Shown piece after piece: positions 30,371-40,782 of a stretch of DNA of 64,000 bases. The stretch comes from Strigamia acuminata (lineage: Eukaryota > Arthropoda > Chilopoda > Geophilomorpha > Linotaeniidae), in contig OX442319.1 in NCBI GenBank assembly GCA_949358305.1, forward strand, positions 3,658,001 to 3,722,000, read 5' to 3'. The notes below the pieces were generated by a model that ran no database searches, was not told the origin of the DNA, and saw only the letters and a program-made list of their open reading frames with translations. Position numbers and translations under genes: made by a program. Each line of letters begins with the position of its first letter. The first letter of the stretch is position 1.

Positions 30371-33216
30371 GTCATACTGTCGAATTTGGCGGTGAGTTCC
30401 TTCAAGACTTTTTCTTGCTCCTTAGCGAGCAATTTCACTAGCTCTTCTCTCTCTGCGGCCTTGTCGTCGGCTTTTTTCTTTGCCAGTTTCGGGCAGGTCT
30501 GACGCCAGTGGCCGTCCTCGTTGCAGAAATTACAAGGGCTTTTCTTCTTTCCCTCCCGCACAAAAGGTTTTTTGGGGTAGTCTTTCTTCTCAGAAGTCGC
30601 CTCTGTTTTCGGGTTGTGATGCTCCGATTTTCTGGACTTCATCTGAGGTCGGTAGCTGGGTGCCAGTTCCTTCCCCATGTTTGCATGTACAACCTCGTTG
30701 ATACCTTCGTCGACTTCATCGCTTTCCGAGAATTGCTCAGAATCTTCGCTTACTTCGTCTTCCGACTTTTCCTCGGCGGCGTTAGTTTGCGTGCGATAGG
30801 CCTTATTTGGAGGTGGTAACGGGTTGGAAGCTTGTTGGTTTTTCTTTGAGGGGAGTGGCTCTATACTTCCGTTTAGATAATTTCGCGATTGGAGCAGCTT
30901 AGTGGAGTCTATGCTGCGTTCCTGTATTCGTTGCTGTCGAGCCACTCCTAGAGCTCGTTCTTCTTTTGTCAGATTTTCGTTATACCGAGCATTTACTTCG
31001 GTGTGTTTTTTCTCGACGAAAGCGAGGATGGCTTTGAAATTATCCCCTTTAGGAGCGTTCATTTCTCGTAGGACTTTGGTTGCGGTTTCGTTTAGTCCTT
31101 GTTCGAAGAGAGCTTTCTGAGCGTGTTGGTCAAATGGTTTGTCCATTTCACGAAACAGGCTGTCGGCTCGTTGTACGTACTCCCTCAGAGTTTCCCCGGG
31201 AGCTTGCTTCATAGAGCTTACTCTTTTCTGGATTTCTTGGCTCGTCTCGCCATATTGATTGTGGAACTTTATGACGAAGTCTTCCCAGTTTCGGGGTTGG
31301 ACATCAGCGTACCAGATTCGGGCCCGATTTATCAGCATTTCTGGTATTCCGCGCGCAACCATTTCGTCGGGTTCCGCTCCCAAACGATTAATCGTCAGGG
31401 CGACTTCGTCCAAAAACAAGTTGCCAGCGTTCCAGGATCCGTCGAACTTAATTAGTCTCAGGGTCGTCCACTTGATGTTGTTATCCTTGCGAGAATACAG
31501 CCATCGGTCCGCGGAGTAACGTTTCAACAATCCTTCGCTTCGATCGTCTTCCTCGGTCTCTTGGCCACGGCTCTGTTGAAGTTTTTGGTCCATGGCTTGA
31601 AGGAGTTCGTCTTTCATCGTCCGTAGTTGGTTGCTTAGCGAGTCAGTCTCACTAGGCAGCGGTGATGATCGTGGATTGTCGGAAGGGAGGCTTGGGTAAT
31701 GCGTACCGTTGCCTGTCAGTCCGAATTGATTGTGTTGGAACGACGTTTGTCCTGATGATCCCACGGCGTTCGGATTATTCGTGAGGTCTTGCGCTACCGT
31801 TGAGTTATCGGGGTTCGATTTTTCCGGAGCGGAGGTTCGGCTCAACTTTGTTCCGGGCGGTATCAGATCGTCCAGTCGGGTCCCCGTGAGGCCTTCGTTC
31901 GTTTTTTTGATAAAAACATAGGAGTCTCTTCCAGCATATGCTTCGGCGGCGTGCTTCTTTTCGAGGTGATTTTTAACTGCGTTAATCTCCTCGAGCGTCG
32001 GCATGGCCAGTTTATTTTGACCTGCTTCGTTGCGTATCTGGTTCTTCTGATTTATACATCTGATTAGTTCGGCGTTAGGGTCGCCTGGGTTGGTATTACT
32101 GGTTTGGCCAGTTTTCATTGCAAATGAGTTTTTTATTGCCCATGATTGCGCGCCCTGATTATTCCTCCTATCCTGTATAAACGCCTCGTACAGTTCTCCT
32201 TTGACTTCGTCCGATTCGTTCAAGATGCTATCTAGTCCGCTGACTCGGATACTGCCGTGAGATGCTTGAGAGTCGATACTTTCACTGTCTGACGTTGCTT
32301 CGCCGCCGGTCTCGGACTGCTGTCGATCTGCTCCGACCCGACGTCGTTTCTCCCCGCGTCTGGCCGTGTTATCTGCCGATCGTTTTTCAGTCCTCTGATT
32401 TACTAGGTCGATTACCCGGCTTAGTTCTGCGTAAGGATCCTTGTCCTGATCGATCTCGATGCCGTGTGCGCAGGCCACTCGTGTCACTTCTATTGCTTTG
32501 GCTACCAGCTCCTTAGCTGTGTGAGACCGTTCTGGGGAGCTCTGTACGGAGTTTGGCTCCGAATGCTGGCTTAACCCGTTGCTTGGTGGCCGGATCTGGT
32601 AGTCCTTGGCCATTTCTCGTTCGATTATTCTTTGCTTCGCGAGCAATTCTCGAGCCAGCTCGCGCTCCATTGCCGTTTGCTTTTCTTGGCTTTCACGGGC
32701 GGCCGCCATCTGCTTAGCTTGACGTTCTTGTGCCAAGCTCTGTTCCATGGCAGCTAATTTCTCGCGATGCTCTCTGGCTAAATCTTCCATCAATTCGTTT
32801 TTCTTCTTTTCCAACGCGGCTGTTCTCGCTTGGTCGGCTCGGGTAGCCTCGTTGATAATTGCGGCGCCTGTGCTTGCCGCTTTATTTAGAAGAGTCATTA
32901 GATCCATTTCACTGGTATCCTTTTCGACTGGTCTGGGGCTTTTCAATCCGAATCGAGGGTTTTCGAACGATTTATTTAACCTGTTTTCTTCGTGAGGGCT
33001 TCCTGATCCTTCGAATTCGCCTCCCGTGAACGGAAGTTGTCTTGCAAGGGGAAGGCCTTCACTTGATGATTCCGTTGAAACTTCAGTCGAGTTAGTCTCG
33101 ACTTCTTGTTCCACGTGGTTCGCTTCTTCCGCTTTTTGGCGTTCGATTTCTTCGGTTTCCTTTCTCTCCTTTTCGTCGTTACGCCTTTTTCTGTCTTCTG
33201 CGGTAGTTTTCGTCAT
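30337..33216 (-). CDS. Gypsy-2 gag
   Basis: 959 codons from the ATG at 33216. The N-terminal half is highly charged with likely coiled coils (RKRRNDEKERKETEEIERQK; a long ARE/REL/KQ region). A retrotransposon gag capsid-type core lies around residues 580-760 (RARIWYADVQPRNWEDFVIK, PGETLREYVQRADSLF), and a single CCHC knuckle CNFCNEDGHWRQTC near 895. Large for a Gypsy gag because of the N-terminal extension. Expressed from the LTR promoter; forms particles that package the element RNA. Confidence 0.92.
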   Translation of the reverse strand: MTKTTAEDRKRRNDEKERKETEEIERQKAEEANHVEQEVETNSTEVSTESSSEGLPLARQLPFTGGEFEGSGSPHEENRLNKSFENPRFGLKSPRPVEKDTSEMDLMTLLNKAASTGAAIINEATRADQARTAALEKKKNELMEDLAREHREKLAAMEQSLAQERQAKQMAAARESQEKQTAMERELARELLAKQRIIEREMAKDYQIRPPSNGLSQHSEPNSVQSSPERSHTAKELVAKAIEVTRVACAHGIEIDQDKDPYAELSRVIDLVNQRTEKRSADNTARRGEKRRRVGADRQQSETGGEATSDSESIDSQASHGSIRVSGLDSILNESDEVKGELYEAFIQDRRNNQGAQSWAIKNSFAMKTGQTSNTNPGDPNAELIRCINQKNQIRNEAGQNKLAMPTLEEINAVKNHLEKKHAAEAYAGRDSYVFIKKTNEGLTGTRLDDLIPPGTKLSRTSAPEKSNPDNSTVAQDLTNNPNAVGSSGQTSFQHNQFGLTGNGTHYPSLPSDNPRSSPLPSETDSLSNQLRTMKDELLQAMDQKLQQSRGQETEEDDRSEGLLKRYSADRWLYSRKDNNIKWTTLRLIKFDGSWNAGNLFLDEVALTINRLGAEPDEMVARGIPEMLINRARIWYADVQPRNWEDFVIKFHNQYGETSQEIQKRVSSMKQAPGETLREYVQRADSLFREMDKPFDQHAQKALFEQGLNETATKVLREMNAPKGDNFKAILAFVEKKHTEVNARYNENLTKEERALGVARQQRIQERSIDSTKLLQSRNYLNGSIEPLPSKKNQQASNPLPPPNKAYRTQTNAAEEKSEDEVSEDSEQFSESDEVDEGINEVVHANMGKELAPSYRPQMKSRKSEHHNPKTEATSEKKDYPKKPFVREGKKKSPCNFCNEDGHWRQTCPKLAKKKADDKAAEREELVKLLAKEQEKVLKELTAKFDSMTKNWNSRAEQK

Positions 33217-33290
33217 TTTCTTGCGATATAATGATCGGTCGAAAGATCCCGGTTATTATTTAAAGTTTTGTCGTAAGGTTAGCAAATTCT

Positions 33291-33308
33291 ATCCCGGACA
33301 GACCCCCA
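33291..33308 (-). other. Gypsy-2 primer binding site
   Basis: Two bases inside the 5' LTR the minus strand reads TGGGGGTCTGTCCGGGAT. It begins with TGG and ends in CCGGGAT, which fits the T-arm side of a tRNA 3' end. The tRNA species is not assigned. Confidence 0.65.
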
Positions 33309-33310
33309 CG

Positions 33311-33940
33311 TGTCGTGATTCGACTTTGTGGTTAAAGATAATAAATAATAGTACTCGGGAAATACAATATAAGATATAATACTGCTTTATTAAACACGCT
33401 TACTAATACAGTAAAGGTTAAGGTGATTCCAATGATGGTCCTCGGATTCTTCTGCGAATACGAGTCGCCGCTAAACAATGGTAGATCCTATTGTTTAGTC
33501 CTACGCGTGGTCTGTGTTGTTGTCTAGGGTTATTTCCACGTGTTATAACGAACACGCGAGAATTCGCTTTCTCGTGCGAATTAAACGAATATCGCTTGGA
33601 TATTTATTCTAGCGTAGTTTGGCTACGCTAAATAAATGTGGCTGTTGTACAGTTGAATGGTCAGCGGGCACCGGTCCTCGATCAATCCGTGAAACGGCCT
33701 GAAAGGTGAGGTAAATGGTGCTCTTGCTGAAATGTGGTAACTGTAGTATATTTCCGGTCAAGCGTTGGCGTTATATATTAGCCGGAAATGACGTCATATG
33801 CAAATCCTTCTGATTATGCAGGTTCGCAGAAACACGAGACTAGTCAGTCTAGTCGGTATTTCTAGCGCGCTCTAGTGGCGAGGATTAATAACATGATAAT
33901 CGTCGCTAATTACTTCTTCAGGTGATGCCGAATCACCACA
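33311..33940 (-). repeat. Gypsy-2 5' LTR
   Basis: 630-bp copy matching 22134-22763, followed by the CGTT target duplication. Confidence 0.97.
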
Positions 33941-34182
33941 CGTTCAGTGCAAACAAAAAGAAATCCTTGTCGCAACAAACAAAATTCACTCTCTTCCAAC
34001 GTCGTTGTTGCAAACCTTTTGCCAATTCGAACATCGTTGTCAAAATACAATTCACAACGTCTGCATCTGACTCACGATTCACACCCATCCATTGATAAAT
34101 GAAGTCTATTGATTGTAATTTAATTTGATCGTCAGTTCTCGAGTGGGTATTCATGATTTTGAACACTTTCAAGGTCACTCAT
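33941..34182 (-). pseudogene. NACHT relic, 5' part (right of Gypsy-2)
   Basis: Continues the relic at 21987-22133. The minus strand encodes DDQIKLQSIDFIYQWMGVN... to DKDFFLFALN, about 70 residues from the NACHT C-terminus. Directly upstream it reads ATGAGTGACCTTGAAAGTGT, matching the start of NACHT exon 1 (MSNLESV). A deletion has thus joined the first codons to the last ~130 codons, removing the ATPase, before Gypsy-2 inserted. Confidence 0.8.
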
Positions 34183-35276
34183 CGTTTAGCAACTCCTTTC
34201 CTGTGCCGACAAATAAGTCTAGAAATGTTTAAGGAATCTATGGATAGATTAAAATCTTATCAGATCAAACGAGTGGCCTTCTAATGTCATTCAGATTCAC
34301 AAATTCGTTACCTAGTAATCCAGTAAATGTCACTATGCTAACTGACCTTGTTTTACGCTATAGGTCGGACTGTTCTCAACTCCATGATGTAAACAACTAC
34401 GTGGAATCACTTTCTTCCTGGATTCGCCTTTAGTGACGTTTAGTCAACAACGCCCCACTTAAGCATTAGACTGCAAAATTTAAACCTTTTTCCTGACAAC
34501 CCTGTATAAAAATTTTAAATTTTAAATGTTTTTGAAATATCAGAGCTTCCCTTCTTCCAGATATGGAATAACTTAGTGACTCGTGCAGTCATGCACACAC
34601 CTGTCTTTTTGTATCAACATGCAGATAATATGTTTGTTATCAATTATCAATAAATATCCTATCATCGTATCAACAAATACAGAACAAGCACAATAGGGAC
34701 TTAGTAACAAGTTAATTCGGGTCCAAATTCCACCCAAACTGCAAAAATAAATAGGTATGTACAAAATGTTTTTAATGGCGACATTTAACATTGTTGCATT
34801 GTTTGAAAGTAGTCACGTTCCAAACAGCACACAAGTTGAATGCAAAAAGTGAAACTTTCAAAACAACAATTTATTTTAAATATGGACTAATTTGTACGGA
34901 AATGATGCTGATTTTGTTAAACGTGTACTGAAACTTCCATTTTGAATACAAGAATAAACGCAGAAATGACACTTACCCTGAGATGAGAATTAGCTCCAGT
35001 GGATGTTCTTATCAATGAACTAAAATCTATGCTAACAATCTGACTTGTGAGTGATTATTTATTGGGTTTGTGTCAGCGCCGTTGGGTGTGGGTGTTGTGA
35101 CATTGTTTACCACGCCACATATCGCACTTGCTCGTACTTGTAAGTGCGCGATTACGGTAAATACATTTCTATTATGAAAGGTATCAAAGTCTCTAAATAC
35201 TTGAAAAATGGTTGAAGGCAGAGGAGATACTAATCTGTGGTTTTCTTTTGACTGCGTTTAATTATATGTTTTCTAG
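34183..35276. other. head-to-head intergenic region, NACHT relic / ZnF2
   Basis: Aligns along most of its length with 44228-45419 (NACHT2/ZnF4), e.g. TTTTGAAATATCAGAGCTTC and GACACTTACC. It holds a first ZnF leader exon ending in a donor at 35157 (ATTACG|GTAAATAC). Likely the promoter region of ZnF2 and formerly of the NACHT gene. Confidence 0.6.
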
Positions 35277-35440
35277 TTTATAAACGTATGGTGCAATTGT
35301 GCTCGGGCGACAAACGTTAGGCCTAGAATTGCATTCGACTGGATTCTTGTTCACCAGGACTCCTTTTGACTGGATTCTTTGTGATCAGGGATATTTACTG
35401 ACCTGACAAAGTATATTTCTAAAGTTAAAATCAGTTACAG
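35277..35440 (+). other. ZnF2 leader exon
   Basis: Between TTTTCTAG and CAGTTACAG|GTTTGT, matching the other copies; carries small deletions that break its frame, supporting a UTR role. The next exon starts after AAATTTTAG at 35582. Confidence 0.75.
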
Positions 35441-35636
35441 GTTTGTAAATAATTAACTATTTTTTTTTGAGCAGAGAAAAGCGAGCAGATTGATCAGAAA
35501 GTTAGCGCTACCAGTAGGCTTATCAAGCGGTCAGAGGAACAAACTAAAAAAAATTAATTTTTTTATTTTTTTAAATTTTAGAACAAGATTATTTCAGCGT
35601 CATCGGCAGTTATCTGCTGAAAACTGAAAGTCAAAA

Positions 35637-36155
35637 ATGGAAATAACTTTTCAAAAATACAGTTGCAATTTGTGCGACTATTCGTGTTCATATTATTGTC
35701 GTTTGAAACAACACATGCTCAGACACACTGGTGAAAAGCCTTTCCAATGTCAAACATGTTCACTTTCCTTTCGGCTGAAAAAATACATGATTGTTCATAT
35801 GAGAATTCATACTGGAGAAAAACCATTCAAGTGCCATTTGTGTGATTATTCTTGTATTCAAAGTGAGAATTTAAGAAGACATATTGCAATTCATACGGGA
35901 GAAAAACCATTCAAGTGCCATTTGTGTGATTATTGCAGCCGTGAAATTGGACATTTAAAAAACCATTTGTTAACCCATACTGGAGAACAACCATTCAAGT
36001 GCCATTTGTGTGATTATTCCAGCGTTCAAAATGGGACTTTAAGAAGACATTTAGCCATACATACAGGAGAAAAGCCATTCAAGTGTCATTTGTGTGCTTA
36101 TTCTTGTGGTCAAAATTATTCCTTGAAAAAACATTTAACAAAACATACTAAGTAA
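35637..36155 (+). CDS. ZnF2: C2H2 zinc-finger protein, 6 fingers
   Basis: 172 residues, six complete fingers. The first two are the family-specific pair, finger 3 ends in SENLRRHIAIH, finger 4 in EIGHLKNH, finger 5 in QNGTLRRH and the last is the family cap CHLCAYSCGQNYSLKKHLTKH. HTGEKPF linkers; one reads TGEQPF. The acceptor, Kozak region and ATG are conserved with ZnF3-5. It appears intact. Its counterpart in the duplicated block is ZnF4, which has ten fingers, so finger number has changed since duplication. Nucleic-acid binding is expected from the family; the target is unknown. Confidence 0.88.
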   Translation: MEITFQKYSCNLCDYSCSYYCRLKQHMLRHTGEKPFQCQTCSLSFRLKKYMIVHMRIHTGEKPFKCHLCDYSCIQSENLRRHIAIHTGEKPFKCHLCDYCSREIGHLKNHLLTHTGEQPFKCHLCDYSSVQNGTLRRHLAIHTGEKPFKCHLCAYSCGQNYSLKKHLTKHTK

Positions 36156-36350
36156 AAATCACGTTGTTCATTAAGTTCATAATTCTGTAATTCTAATTTT
36201 ATTTCAAATGACATTTTGTTTTTGTTTTAACTCAAAATTTTGCCTCGATTTGTTTAATCCACAAATCAAAAGCTGCTACTTGCTGTGTTTGTATATTCTT
36301 CTCGTTTCTTTTCCAATTTTTTATGGTGAGCGACACACGAAAAACTTGTG

Positions 36351-36535
36351 CTTTATCTTGCAATCGAAATGGGAATTTAAAAATTTATTGAAAAAGTCAT
36401 GCCGGCAAAAAACCGTCTAATTGCCATTTGCGTGCCTTCTCCTCGACTGGAAGTGAGGATTTAAATAAACATTCATTAACCCACATGAAAGAAAACAATT
36501 CAAGTGCTATTTGTGTGCATATTCCTGTATTCTTT
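36351..36535 (+). pseudogene. decayed finger remnant in the ZnF2 3' region
   Basis: Fragments of fingers (CAFSSTGSEDLNKH-like) with frame breaks, equivalent to 16553-16735. Followed by AATAAA near 36838. Confidence 0.7.
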
Positions 36536-37499
36536 AATTTAAAACAGTTTAATTTATGTTTTTATTGGTGCATTAATGCATTTTAATTTGATTTTTAAAA
36601 ATAACTATTATATAAATAATTTTTTATCAGAATTCCTTTTAACCGGGTCCAAAATTTCCTCAGTAGAAAACACAGGTATTCCTGGTATAAAAAAAAAGGT
36701 TGAATGGAATCCTGCTTACCATGAAAATGTGTTATTATTTCTGCATTTATTTATTTATTTATGCGTTCTGTATTTGAAATTGCATTTTGTGTGCATTTCA
36801 TTCCCAATTTATTATTTCTTCCCTAACTTTGTAAAAAATAAAAATAAAAGCTGCCGTGTTCGTGCATTGTTACAACTCAATTCCATACAGGATTTCTCTC
36901 TTAAAATGTATATTATTAATCATGTTGCTTCACGCGTCTGGCTGACAAGTGAGTGAAAAATCAGTGAATAGTGGAAATCAACTCTCTACTTGTTACTGCT
37001 TGGACCGCGTGTGTTAATAAGTTGGAAGGAGAACTGCATTTTTATTTAATCTAAAACACTATAATTAACTCCAATCCCATCTTATACAATCGTTAGTGCA
37101 CCACTGTCTGGCAAGGTTATGCCTCCTCTTCTTGGTTCGACGTTTTATAAGAATTTCAATAATAAATGGACAGGACCTCTGGTCTGAACAAAAAATGCAG
37201 CCAGAATACTGAGATGCGCTCAACTAATCCTCTGACTTGTGAGTGCTTATTTATTTATTTATTTGGTTTGTGTGTGCGCCGTTGGGTGTGCGTGAGTTGT
37301 CACATTGTTTACCAGAACACACACCGCACTTTCTTGTTCGTGCGCGATTACCGGTAAGTGCATTTCTATTACGTTTTAAAGGTATCAAAGTTTCTAAATT
37401 TTTGAAAGATTTTTAGGTGATGGTTGAAGGCAGAGCAGATACTAATCTGTGGTTTTATTTTGACTGCGTTTTAATTTTATGTTTTCTAGTTTATAAACG
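36536..37499. other. ZnF2 3' region and ZnF3 upstream region
   Basis: No gene. 36950-37330 aligns with 47400-47808 upstream of ZnF5. A leader exon ends at the donor CCG|GTAAGTG (37354). Confidence 0.6.
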
Positions 37500-37660
37500 A
37501 AGGGTGCAATTGTGGTTGGGCGACGAACGTTAGGCCTAACAGACGAATTTCATTCAACTGCGATTCTTGTCCACCAAGACTCCTTTCGACTGGATTCTTT
37601 GCGATCAGGGATCTCTACTGATTTCACAAAGTATATTTTTTAAGTTAAAAGCAGTTACAG
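37500..37660 (+). other. ZnF3 leader exon
   Basis: TTTTCTAG|TTTATAAACG ... CAGTTACAG|GTTTGT. Nearly identical to the orphan copy at 20908-21066. The coding exon begins after AAATTTTAG at 37791. Confidence 0.75.
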
Positions 37661-37845
37661 GTTTGTAAAATTATTATTTATTCTTTTTTTGAGCGGAGAA
37701 AAGTGAGCAGATTGATCAGAAGAGTAGCGCTAGGGTTGAGGAGCGGTCAGGAGAACAAGCTAAAATATTATTATTTTTTTTAAATTTTAGAACAAGTTTA
37801 TTTCAGCGTCATCTGGCCTCATCTGCTAAAAGCTGAAAGTCAAAA

Positions 37846-38784
37846 ATGGAAAAAACACTTCAAAAATACAGTTGCAATTTGTGCAACTATTCGTGTTCAT
37901 ATTATTGTCTTTTGAAACAACACATGCTCAGACACACTGGTGAAAAGCCTTTTAAATGTCAAACATGTTCACTTTCCTTTCGGCTTAAACAATGCATGAT
38001 TGTCCACATGAGAATTCATACTGGAGATAAACCATTCAAGTGCCATTTGTGTGATTATTGCAGCAGTGTAAGTGGACATCTAAAAAGACATTTATTAACC
38101 CATACAGGAGAAAAACCATCCAAGTGCCATTTGTGTGATTATTCCAGTGTTCAAAGCGGGACTTTAAGAAGACATCTATTAACCCATTCAGGAGACAAAC
38201 CATTCAAGTGCCATTTGTGTGAATATTCCAGCAGAAATAGTGGAGATCTAAAATCACACTTATTAACCCATACAGGAGAAAAACCATTCAAGTGCCATTT
38301 GTGTGATTATTCCTGTGTTCGAAGTGGGGATTTAAGAAGACATATTGCAATTCATACTGGAGAAAAACCATTCGAGTGCCATTTGTGTGATTATTCCTGT
38401 ATTCGAAGTGGCGATTTAAGAAAACATATTGCAATTCATACTGGAGATAAACCATTCACGTGCCATTTGTGTGATTATTCCTGCAGTCAAATTGGAAATT
38501 TAAAAAGACATCTATTAACCCACACAGGAGAAAAACCATTCAAGTGCCATTTGTGTGATTATTGCAGCCGTGAAATTGGACATTTAAAACACCATTTGTT
38601 AACCCATACTGGAGAAAAACCATTCAAGTGTCATTTGTGTGATTATTCTTGCACTCAAAATGGAGATTTAAGAAAACATCTATTTTCCCACCCAGGAGAA
38701 AAACCGTTCAAGTGCCATTTGTGTGATTATTCCAGTGTTCAAAGTGGGAGTTTAAGAAGACATTTAGCCATACATACAGGATAA
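37846..38784 (+). CDS. ZnF3: C2H2 zinc-finger protein, 11 fingers, truncated cap
   Basis: 312 residues, eleven complete fingers with varied recognition helices (VSGHLKRH, VQSGTLRRH, RNSGDLKSH, RSGDLRRH, QIGNLKRH, EIGHLKHH, QNGDLRKH), unlike the homogenised ZnF1. The stop at 38782-38784 is a nonsense change in the linker HTG(E)KPF, where TAA replaces GAA, so the final cap finger is lost. ZnF5 shares the same stop, so the change predates the block duplication. One linker reads HPGEKPF and two read TGDKPF. No other domain. Confidence 0.87.
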   Translation: MEKTLQKYSCNLCNYSCSYYCLLKQHMLRHTGEKPFKCQTCSLSFRLKQCMIVHMRIHTGDKPFKCHLCDYCSSVSGHLKRHLLTHTGEKPSKCHLCDYSSVQSGTLRRHLLTHSGDKPFKCHLCEYSSRNSGDLKSHLLTHTGEKPFKCHLCDYSCVRSGDLRRHIAIHTGEKPFECHLCDYSCIRSGDLRKHIAIHTGDKPFTCHLCDYSCSQIGNLKRHLLTHTGEKPFKCHLCDYCSREIGHLKHHLLTHTGEKPFKCHLCDYSCTQNGDLRKHLFSHPGEKPFKCHLCDYSSVQSGSLRRHLAIHTG

Positions 38785-38869
38785 AAGCCATTCAAGTTTC
38801 ATTTGTGTACTTATTCTTGTATTCGAAATTATTCCTTTAAAAACATTTAACAAAACATACAAAGTAAAA
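38785..38869 (+). pseudogene. lost twelfth finger of ZnF3
   Basis: After the nonsense codon the frame still resembles the family cap finger, but the first zinc Cys codon is now TTT (Phe) and a one-base loss shortens KKHL. It has decayed since it stopped being translated. Confidence 0.8.
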
Positions 38870-39065
38870 ATCACATTTGTTCATTAAGTTCATAATTCTG
38901 AATAATTCAAATTTTAATTCAAATGACATTAGTTTTTGTTTTCAACTCAAAAATTTTGTTTCAATTTGTTTAATCTACATCTCAAAATCTGCTACTTGCT
39001 GTATTTGTATAATTTTCTCGTTTTATTTCCAATTTTTTATGGTGAGCGATACACGAAAAACTTGT

Positions 39066-39250
39066 GCTTTATCTAGCAATCAAAATGGGAATTTGAAAAT
39101 TGATTTAAATATTCATACCAGAGAAAAACCATATAATTGCATAGATTTGTGTGCCTTCTCTTCAACTCGAAGTGAGGATTTAAATAAACATGTATTAACC
39201 CACATGAAAGAAAACAGTTCAAGTGCTATTTGTGTGCATATTCCTGTATT
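39066..39250 (+). pseudogene. decayed finger remnant in the ZnF3 3' region
   Basis: Reads SSNQNGNLKIDLNIHTREKP, then CAFSSTRSEDLNKHVLTH with one frame interruption. Same position and content as after the other ZnF genes. Confidence 0.75.
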
Positions 39251-39539
39251 CTTTAATTCAAAATAGTTTAATTTATTTTTTTTATTGGTGCATTAATGCA
39301 TCTCAATTTGATTTTTAAATATAATTATTATATAAATATTGTTCGGTAGAAAACACAGGTATTCCTGGTATAAAAAATAAGGTTGAATGGAATCCTGCTT
39401 ACCGTGAACACGTGTTATTATTTCTGCATTTATTTATTTATTTATGCGTTGAAAGTTCTGTATTTGAAATTGCATTTTGTGTGCATTTCATTCCCAATTT
39501 ATTATTTCTTCCCAAAACTTGTAAAAAATAAAAATAAAA

Positions 39540-39790
39540 GCTGTTTTTTTTCTTCAAATTTTATTTGAAGTGATATTTTGTTTTTGTTTTTAACTAAAAA
39601 TTTTTCCTCAATTTGTTTAATCTACAAATTAAAACCTGCTACTTGCTGTCTGTGTATATTTTTTTCGTTTCATTTCCAATTCTTTATCGTAAGTGACACA
39701 CGAAAAACGTGTGCTTTATCTTGCAATCGAAATGGGAATTTGAAAAAGTTTTTTTTTATTGTGGCTACAGTCATCGTCACGAAAGTAAGA
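39540..39790 (+). repeat. second copy of the ZnF 3' region
   Basis: Repeats the sequence from the ZnF3 3' region (TACTTGCTGT...CGTTTCATTTCCAAT...CACACGAAAAACGTGTGC...CAATCGAAATGGGAATTTGA) and then breaks off in a T run. A local duplication of about 230 bp. Confidence 0.7.
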
Positions 39791-40026
39791 TAACTGCGCA
39801 TATTCACGAGGAAATCCATTTAGCTTACACATGGATTACTAAGGTTGAAATCTAATTTCTTTTAATTGTCATCAAAAAGATGAATTTCAAAAAATTTTAA
39901 ACTAATTTACACTTGGATTCTTTTCCCTTAACAACTTATTCATTATTCCTTTTCTTCGTACCAGTACCAGCATACGCCTGAGAAAATGAATATAAATTAC
40001 GATAGAATATATTTGCAAAAAATATT

Positions 40027-40098
40027 TTCCCATGCCGGGAATCGAACCCGGGCCTCCTGGGTGAAAGCCAGGTATCCTAGCCACTAGACCACATGGGA
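40027..40098 (-). tRNA. tRNA-Glu (TTC)
   Basis: A 72-nt cloverleaf on the minus strand: acceptor TCCCATG/CATGGGA, A box TGGTCTAGTGGCTAGGA, anticodon stem CCTGG/CCAGG with loop CTTTCAC (anticodon TTC), B box GGTTCGATTCC and discriminator A. A TTTTTT run shortly downstream is a Pol III terminator. The sequence follows animal tRNA-Glu closely and looks functional. It stands alone at the boundary between the duplicated blocks. Confidence 0.95.
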
Positions 40099-40199
40099 AG
40101 CTGTCAATCTTATTCGCTTTGTGCATCAAAAACTGTGCTGACCACAGCCCAGTGAGCAATCATCACGCATCCTTAATAATAAAAAGTTGTAAAAAATTG

Positions 40200-40782
40200 T
40201 GTATGTTCTGACGGATGCCACGTGGTCAGGAAAGGACCACGAGGTGCTGGACACAAGACACACTATAAAAACTACCCACGAAATACAAGGGACACAGTTT
40301 TTATATTGATATAATGGCTTTATTGTTGTCTAGGGGATTTATGGTGTCTCCAGTGTATTTCCTAATGCGATGGCTGCATGGCTGCCATCCCTAATCGAAC
40401 CGCGTGTCACGGCGGCCATTGGGCGCATGACACACGTGGTCGGTATTGCTGTTTCTGCCATGCCGTCGTAACGTTCACGGAGGACGTACAACGAATACGG
40501 CCAAATTGGACGCTTAGGTCCCGGCGGGCGACAGAGTCGTCACGCCGATCGTTTGGATCGACATCGCAGCCAGTTCGGGGAGACGGTCGGAATGCATTTT
40601 GCCAAATACTTGGGTCGCATTGCGAAGACTCATCCAAAGACAACGCATAACCGGGTGTCTTGAAGACCGCAAGATCAGCAATGTCGGCGCGCTATTGTTT
40701 TCCGATGTACGCTTTGCACGGCATATCTGAAAGCTCAAGTGATTTGGGTTGGCAGTGCCGACAACCAGTAAATAAACAAACA
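40200..40782. other. GC-rich foreign-looking segment, possible solo LTR
   Basis: A sharply bounded, more GC-rich stretch between the tRNA gene and the start of the NACHT2 block. It begins TGTATGTTCTGACGG, contains CTATAAAAAC near 40264 and AATAAA near 40770, and ends AACAAACA. TG...CA ends with TATA and poly(A) words fit a solo LTR, but I find no target duplication and no second copy. Its short open frames (about 90 codons) resemble nothing. Confidence 0.35.

Larger units (their letters stand above)
22134..33940 (-). mobile_element. Gypsy-2: 11.8-kb Ty3/Gypsy element with gag, pol and a third spliced ORF
   Basis: Two 630-bp LTRs that look identical (TGTCGTG...CACCACA), a 4-bp target duplication CGTT (22130-22133 and 33941-33944), a purine tract (GGGGAGGGACG) beside the 3' LTR and a TGG-starting primer site beside the 5' LTR. 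All coding is on the minus strand: gag (30337-33216), pol (26291-30304) and ORF3 (22958-26072, spliced). All frames are intact, so this copy may be active or very recently active. It split the 3' end of a NACHT relic. Confidence 0.97.

Noticed and set aside
40027-40098. Reading the tRNA-Glu as the head of a SINE
   Set aside because: It is a complete cloverleaf followed by a Pol III terminator and no repeat-like body.
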